Positions 52,301 to 61,300 of a stretch of DNA of 64,000 nucleotides are shown here, one piece after another; position 1 is the stretch's first letter; each line of letters opens with the position of its first letter. The stretch covers positions 41,254,173-41,318,172 of the forward strand of contig OX031070.1 in assembly GCA_943736015.1 (NCBI GenBank). Direction: 5' to 3'. This DNA comes from Tridacna crocea. Lineage: Eukaryota > Mollusca > Bivalvia > Cardiida > Cardiidae. The notes beneath the pieces were generated by a model. The model was given only the letters and a program-made list of their open reading frames with translations, ran no database searches and was not told the origin of the DNA. The translations under genes were made by a program, and so were the position numbers.

Positions 52301-55300
52301 ACCTCTTCTTCCGGGTTGTTAAAACTCAGGATTGTGCAGAAAATGGTTAAGAAGCAATATGTTTATTGTGTATTTCAGACCGTATGATGGAAAATGGAGT
52401 AAATCTATGGTGGGATACGGACCGGAGGATACCCATTTTGTGATAGAGCTTACATACAACTATGGTATAGGATCATACAAGCTTGGAAATGATTTTATGG
52501 TTAGTCCATTTCATGTTTGAGCATTGTTTAACTGTAAACCACACAATCCCGACTTTTAACGACCCATAGAAAGAGGCCTTTTGAAAATGTTGAAGGAAAA
52601 GGAAAAGGCCAATTCCTTTTGCACTGAAAAATAGATCTGTTTATTTTGAGACATTGTTGTGCAAGCAGCATTTTTTATTTAACCCTCTCCCGAACAATCC
52701 CTGGTTTTCACGACCCTGAAAAAGAAGCCTTTTGAAAAAAATTGTGGGAAAAGTAGAAAATGCTGGTAACCATCATTTTCTCCTTTTCCCACAATCTTTT
52801 ATACCCTCCGAAAACAAATTTCAAGTTTTGGGTCATGTTAATTTTGTCATCTGCAAATGCTTTCAATTTGGACCAGTCTGATATTTTGTTGTATGGTAAA
52901 GAGTTAAGAGAACTAAATAGGGCCATGCTTTCAACTCTTGTGTTTGTGCTAACTTCTAGTTGATGGATACTTCTTGTTTACAGTAGAACTTCTTATTTAT
53001 ATGAGTCATGATTATATGCATCTCTATGGTACCTTGTGCCAAGCAAGTCATCTCATAGTTAGGGATCTTTAAAATCTACCTAGTCTTACAATTGACTGAG
53101 TCTGGAAGAAGAGTAGTCCATAGACATGCAGGAAATTTACAAATGTGACCGTACTTGTGAAAAGGAACAAAAGTCTGGGAATTCTGTAAATCATTGAGAT
53201 AGAAACAGATCAAAGATAGTGAAGCTCAGTTTAAATTTATTGTTCAAAAACCAGTTGTTTAGTAAAGCAGAAAGACCACTTTTCAAACAGAGAATATCAT
53301 AAAAGCCAAAAGTGTCAACCCTGATCAGCCTGCTCAAACTGTGCTCAAACTTTGACCAGGTTTGACACTTGTCTTAGTTCCCAGATGATCCCTTTTGTGT
53401 GACAGGTCACAAATAGCAGAAAATTTCCACTCATATCAGTCTGCGCATTTTGCATGTGCATTTAACTGCCTTTTTAACCCTTTCCCAAACAATCCCTGGT
53501 TTTTACGGGTCTGGAATAATAGCCTTTTGAAAACATTGTGGGAAAGAAGAAAATGCTGGTAACCAGCATTTTCTCCTTTTCCCACAATGTTTTCTACCCT
53601 ATCATAGACAGAAATTATCTTTTCAGCAAGAGTTGAATTGTCGTCTGCAAATGCTTTCAATTTGGTCTAGTCCAAAAGTTTGTCCTTTGGGAAAGGGTTA
53701 ATGAACATGGTTCTTGTATATTTTTAGGCAGTCACATAACGGTTAACTCTTTACCACACAATCCCGACTTTTAACGACCCTGAGAAAGAAGCCTTCTGAA
53801 AACATTGTGGGAAAAGGAGAAAATGCTGGTAACCAGCATTTTCTCCTTTTTCCACAATGTTTTCTTCCCTTCCCAAAACAAATTTCAAATTTTCAGTCAC
53901 TTTTATTTTGTCATCTGCAAATCCCTTCAATTTGGACCAGTCTAAAATTTTGTTGTTTGGTAAAGAGTTAAGAGATATTACCCATTTCAGGGCATCACAA
54001 TTCAGTCTAAGGCAGTCTATGACACAGTGACAAAAGCTGGTCTATCCACAACACCAGTCGGTGAGAACACAGTTACAATACAATCTCCAGATGGTTACAA
54101 ATTTCATGTAGTCAATGAAAACTCCACTGGAGGTAAGAGACTGTTACCATGGTTACTATACAATAGCAGATAGTTAAAATTTTCATGTGATCAGAGAGAA
54201 CTCTACTTATCTCTTTACTAAATAACAACATTTTGGACTGTTCCAAATTGAAAGCATCTGCAGACAACAAAATAAATGTGACCCAAACACTGCAATTTGT
54301 TTTGGAAAGCATAGTAAACATTGTGGAAAAAGGAGAAAATGCTGGTTTCCAGCATTTTCTCCTTTTTCCACAATGTTTACAAAAGGCTTCTTTCTCAGGA
54401 TTGTTAAATGTTGAGATTGTGTGGTAAAGGGTTAAGGTAGGAAACTGGTACCATGGTTACTATGCCTTCTTCAGATGGTTTCAAATTTCATGTGGTCAGT
54501 GAAAACTCTACTGGAGGTAAGAGAGCCTGATAACATGACATAGACATAGACATACTTTATTACGTATACATATACATGTATCTTGTAACAATATATATGA
54601 TTTTACCATACCTGTGGTCATGTGATGTGTACAGTAACAACCCCATAGAATATAACAAAAGCCAAGTTCTACCGTTTAACAAAAATACTGAGAAAAAAAG
54701 GAGATCGTACTTATACGATAATTAATGAGTAACCCAAACTTGTATAGCACATAGAGATCACACCTTTAAGGGGTGGTCGCTGAGCGTGAAATGGACACTA
54801 TAATTTGTCATTTTGAGCTTTACCTTAGAAAATATCTGAATAGCCCTTTACTCCATAGATACTCATTTCTACGCATTGCTTATGGGAGCCCTTGGAAAAC
54901 ATGGTGGCAAAATGCGAAATTGCTCGTGACGAGCAATCTCACCTTCTGTCACAATGTTTTCTATTCTGTCAAAAGGTGTCACACACACACAAGAAACGGC
55001 CCCCTCCCTGCTATTATTGTAGGTCATGTAGAGACACCATAGAAATGCCTTATGTGGTAAAGGGATAATGTAACAGAATAAGGATATGATGGAGAACGAG
55101 ACATAGAATTGCTCGAAAATAGTGCTGAGCAAGACAAATACAATGCATAATATAAAACGACTTACAACATTCCGTTACTAGTCAAATTACTCAATTTGGA
55201 ACAATGCATTTTTAAAAGTTTCGCAATGAAACATACACTTAGAAAGGTACGTAATTTAAAACAGTGTGGGGTAGGACATGGTTACAATGCAGTCACCAGA

Positions 55301-58300
55301 TGGTTACAAATTTCATGTGGTCAGTGAAAACTCTACTGGAGGTAAGAGAGCCTGATAACATGGTCGCTATACAGTCTCCAGATGATTACAAATTTCATGT
55401 GGTCAGTGAAAACTGTACTGGAGGTAAGAGAGCCTAATAATATAGTTGCTATACAATCACCATATGGTTACAAATTTCATGTGGTCAGTGAAAACTCTAC
55501 TGGAGGTAAGAGAGCCTGATAATATGGTCACTATACAGTCACCAGATGGTTACAAATTTCATGTGGTCATTGAAAACTCTGCTTGAGGTCAGTAACTGAT
55601 GACATGGTTACAAAATAGTTGGTAGAGTTTGTTATAATTAAAAAACTGATACATGTAATATAGTTACAACACAATCTCAGGATGGTGACAGATTTTGTGT
55701 TGTCACTGAGAAATCTTCCGGAGTTAATTAACTCTTTACCCCACAACAAAATTTCAGACTGGTTCAAATTGAAAGTATTTGCAGACGACAAAATAAAGGT
55801 GACTGAACAATTGAAATTTGTTCTCGGAAGGATAGAAAACACTGTGGGAAAAGGAGAAAATGCTGGTTACCAGCATTTTCTCCTTTTCCTACAGTGTTTT
55901 CAAAAGGCTTCTTTCTCAAGGGTGTCAAAAGTAGGGATTGTGTGGTAATGGGTTAACTGTTAACATGGTTACATCACAGTTTTTGAGTTAGAATAGGAGT
56001 TAAGGTCCAGAACACATCTTTTCTGCTGAAATTTATTGGGTGCTCTATCAAGGTGCTTTTGCCATATTTGACTGGCTTGTGGTATTTGCTTTATGATGCA
56101 ACTGGTAATGGTTTAACCCATTACCACACAATCCCTACTTTTGACACCCCTGAGAAAGATACCTTTAGAAAACTTTGTTGGAAAAGGAGAAAATGCTGGT
56201 AACCAGCATTTTCTCCTTTTCCCACAATGTTTTCTACCCTTCACGGAACAAATTTTGGATTTTCAGTCACTTTTATTTTGTCGTCTGCAAATGCTTTCAA
56301 TTTGGACCAGTCTAAAATATTGTCGTTTGGTAAAGGGTTAACATGGATTAATATCAGAAAAGATGTAGAACTAAAAGAGATGGTGTCATAACTCATTTCC
56401 AAGTGATCCACAGTTTTAACCCTTTACTCCACAGATACTCATTTCTACGCATTTCTTGCAGGAGCCTTTGGAAAACATTGTGGCAAAAGGTGAAATTGCT
56501 CGTGACGAGCAATTTCAACTGTTGTCACAATGTTTTCTATGCTATCAAAAGGTGTCATATACACATAAGAATCGGCTTCATCCTTGCTGTTACTTAGCGT
56601 CAATTAGAGATACCATAGAAATGCCTTATGGGGTAAAGGGTTAATGACTCTGAGGGAGGAGGCTTTTGAAACCATGATTGGAACAGAAGAAAATGCTGGT
56701 TACCAGCATTTTCTGCTTTTCAAACAGTGTTTTCAAAGGCCCTCTTCCTGAAAGTTGTTAAAGCTGGGGATGATGTTGTATGGGGATTGATACAGATGGG
56801 TTTTTTTTTTTGGCAGACCAACTGTAATTTTTGCATCCTTTTTGTTTTCAGATCCAGTGAAGAAAGTGACATTGGCATCGTCAAACCTGCAAAAATCTTT
56901 AGGTATACTTAATCAAAAGCTATTATTCAAGTGTCAGCCAGGTCCAATGTATGGGAGAGCTAATATAGCAGACCAAGGACCTATCGTCATTTTGTCTTTG
57001 ACACTTTGAATTCCTTAGGGAATAATTAAAACACTATGAAAAACATGAACATTACTGCAGTAGAGTTTTATTTTTCATAGTATTTTGTCTTTGTTTTTTT
57101 TTTTTCCCCACATTGGCAGATTTTTTATCACATTAGCAGAAGTTCTCTCATATTGGTTGAGTTTATTGATAATGTCAGAATTTGTTATTTGTTATTGAAT
57201 AGTCTTTTACGAGTCTTACAACTGCATTTACTCAGTGTGGGAGAGGGGGAAAGGGTTTTAACCATAATTTCATCATTTCCAACAATGTTTTTTGTCCTTT
57301 GTGTGTGACACTTAACTGTGTGGATAATGTTTTCCGCTTTTTTCAATACAACTAATTAATGTAAACGTTTTTTTTTTTTTCCTGTCAGATTTTTGGAAAA
57401 ATCTGTGTGGAATGGAGATTTACCAACAAGAAGAGAAGAAAGCTGTTCTTGGATATTCTAAAGATCAGGTTTGTTTCTTCCTACTTTTGAAAAGAATTAT
57501 ACTATAGTAGCCTTTTGAAAACATTGTGGGAAAAGAAGAAAATGCTGGTAACCAGCATTTTCTCCTTTTCCCACAATGTTTTCTACCCTATCATAGACAG
57601 AAATTATCTTTTCAGCAAGAGTTGAATTGTCGTCTGCAAATGCTGTATATTTGGTCTAGTCCAAAAGTTTGCCATAATTTGACTTCTGTGAACATTTATG
57701 AAAAAGGGTTAGCCATTTCCTCCTTACCAAAGGACAAAATTTTAGACTGTTCAAAATTAAAAGCATTAGCAGATGACAAAATTAAAGTGACTCAAAAATT
57801 GAAATTTGCTTTGGGAAGGATAGAAAACACAAAAGTTGAAATTTGCAATGGGAATGATAGAAAACATTGTGGGAAAAGGAGAAAATGCTGGTTACCAGCA
57901 TTTTCTCTTTTTCCCACAATGTTTTCAAAAGGCTACTTTCATAGAGACATGAAAATCAGGGATTGTTTGCAGAGAGTTAACCCTTTACCCCATAAGGCAT
58001 TTCTATGGTATCTCTAATTGACCCTAAATAACAGCAAGGACGAAACTGTTTCAGTGTATAATTATGACACCTTTTGAAAGCATAGAAAACATTGTAGCAA
58101 AAGGTGAAATTGCTCATCACAAGCATTTTCACCTTTTGCCACAACGTTTTCCAAAGGCTCCTACAAGCAATGCGTAGAAATGAGTATCTATGGAGTAAAG
58201 GGTTAACTCTTTACTAAACAACAAAATTTTAGACTGGTCCAAATTGAAATGATTTGCAGACAACAAAGTAAATGTGGCTCAAAAATTCAAATTTGTTTTG

Positions 58301-61300
58301 GGAAGAGTAGAAAACATTGTGGGAAAAGGAGAAAATGGTGGTAACCAGTATTTTCTCCTTTTCTCTTAAAGTTTTCTACTCTATCAAAAAATAAAGGCGT
58401 CATTTGAGCCACTACGAAATTTTCATCTGCAAATGCTTTCAATTTAAATTTCTGACGTGCAGAAAAGGGGCAAGCTATTGTTTCTATGCCAACAACATTT
58501 TTCAAAATGTTGAAAAAGATTGTTCCCCTTGGCCCTTGACCAAATAATCTAGAGTTTTGAAGACCATTGGTTTGGATAAGGTGAAAAAGTGCTTGTAAAG
58601 TTTTATTTGAATGTCTGCTCTTTGTGCAATTTGCAATATGTTCTGCTAGACGAGAAGCCATGGAGAGCTTTAGGGCAGATGGAGAAATTGCTGAACAATT
58701 TTTCCAGTTTACACAATGTGTCCAAAAAAATAAAAAAAGTCATCAGCATAATTATGAAGATCTGTTTCTCCTCAGAAGGAAAAAGTAAGTTACAGTACTG
58801 TATGTGTTTATTTCAAGTGATAATTTGATTTTTGTTTTGTATTTTTTTTGTTTCCAGTGTGCCTTAGAGCTTTGTGATATAGGTGGGCCAGTCAACCATG
58901 CAACAGCTTTTGGAAGAATAGCTTTCTCTTGTCCCAGATCTGAAGTAAGTTTAAACTCTTTACCACACAATCCCACTTTTAACAACCCTGAGAAAGAAGC
59001 CTAATTGAAACCATTATTGGAAATGGAGAAAATGTTGGTAACCATCATTTTCTCCTTTTTCAGAAATATTTTCTACCCCATCAAAGTCAGAAATCATTAT
59101 ATTAACAAGATTTGATGTGTTGTCTGCAGATGCTTTGAATATGGACCAGTCAAAAAATTGGTCGTTTGGTAAAGAGTTTATGGTATTTTACACAACTTTT
59201 TACCATATTAAACATCATATCAGTAGATATTTCAGCTTTTCATGCCTTTCACATGTTTTGGCTGTATTGGGCTGGTTATATAAAAAATACTATCAGTATG
59301 ATTTGAACCTAAGACCTTGAACAGTGATTAAGTGACTCTACAGATGAGCAATCTTGAACACGATCCAGCATGTTTTTTTATGAATATACCCATGTTCAAA
59401 CTGAGTGTATTTAGGCAGTGACAACCACAAAAAAAACCACAAACTTTACCGAAAAAAATCATGACAGGTGATAACTTATCAATTCTTTTTCTTAAGATTT
59501 TTTTAGAAACTTACCTATTAAAATTTTTTTGTATTCGATCTACAAAGTAATGCAAATATATCATCATGATTGTTGAAAGATATTGAAAATACTGTGGATG
59601 AAGTAGTGTATTGCATTTTAAAAGCACCCAACTCCCTTTTCATCATTACATGTATTTTTATTAACTCTTTACCACACAATCCCGGCTTTTAACAATCACG
59701 AGTAAGAAGCCTATAGAAAACATTGTGAGAAAATGCTGCTTACCAGCATTTTCTCCTTTTCCCACAATGTTTTTGCCCTTCCCAAAACAAATTTTAAGTC
59801 TTGAGCCACATTTATTTAGTCGTCTGCAAATGTTTTCAATTTGGACTAGTATACAATTTTGTCGTTTGGTAAAGAGTTCAACTATTTAACTTTGGTAGAA
59901 GTAACTATGTATCACTTTTGTTGTAACAGTTGCCAGGGATACAAGATGGTTTAAAATCAGCCAATCAGACAATACTTACACCTTTAGTCAGCTTGGATAC
60001 TCCTGGGAAAGCAACGGTGGAGGTTGTCATACCAGCTGATCCGGTATGTAGCTTAACCCTTTAACACACAGTCCCGAGTTGTAATGGCCCAGGCTTTTGA
60101 AAGCATTGTCGCAAAATGGAGAAAATGCTAACTTGTGTTAGAAAGATGATGTGATACCATTTGGCTTGCAACACACGAAAAGGGACATTCAGACATGTGC
60201 GTAAAGTGTCGTCTCGGATCAGCCTGCGCGGACTGCGCAGGCTGATCCGAGACGACACTTTACGCAGATGTCCGAATGTCCCTTTTCGTGTGTTGCACAC
60301 CATTTGTAAAGGTTTTCAACTTAAACTAATGGCTATCAATAATTGCTTTCTGGAAACTAAAGACTCAAATATTTGTGGTAGTATCGGTAATAGACAAGTA
60401 AATTGGCCTTATATGGTAAATTGATGAGGTTTTTGTAACAAGGTAATAAGGTAATAATACAGGTGTTTTTCACTTTTCCCTGAGCAAATACCTGGCTTTG
60501 ACTTTATTCATCCTTTAAATGAAAGCATTGGAATTGCGTTAGTAAACCTGGTTTCTGCATTTTAGAGTTTGACTTTGCTCTTGTCCACCCACCATGAATC
60601 CCGCTAAAAGTTTACTAAAACTTTTCTGTTACCTATGCAACATAGACAAAGGCAGGGCTTTGGCTTTGGCAATGTCTTGATTTGTTTTTTTTTTTTTCCC
60701 GTTACAACACAACCCTATTTTAGACTCATCCAAATTGAAAGCATTTCATTTAAAGAAATAAACATTACCAAGATATTGGTCTTTTTGTTTAACCCTTTAC
60801 CCTTTACCCTTTACCTATGGTATCTCTAATTGACCCTAAATAACAGCAAGGACAAAGCAGTTTCTTATGTGTATATGACATCTTTTGATTGCACAGAAAA
60901 CAAGCAATGCGTAGAAATTAGTATCTATAGAGTAAAGGGTTAAAAAGGTAGAAAACATTGCAGGAAAATGAGAACATGCTAGCTACCAGCATTTCCTCCT
61001 TTTCCCAGAATGTTTTCAGAAATCCTGCTTTCTCAGGGTCGTTCATATTAAATATCTGGTAAAGGGTTAAGTAGCGAAGCTAAAAAGTGATTTTTTGTAT
61101 TGCAGGATGGCCATGAGATATGTTTTGTGGGAGATGAGGCCTTTAGAGAGCTGTCACAAGTGGATGATAAGGCAGATCAACTGTTAGATGAGGTAATATC
61201 TAAACCTATTACCAGACGACAAGATTTTAGTCATGTCCAAAATTGAAAGCAATTGCAGAAGACAATTTCAGTGTGGCTCAAACGGTGTAATTTTTTTTTG

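Noticed and set aside
60061..60424. Two nearly identical ORFs on opposite strands (CNTRKGTF...)
   Set aside because: Consequence of the 129-bp palindrome, not genes.
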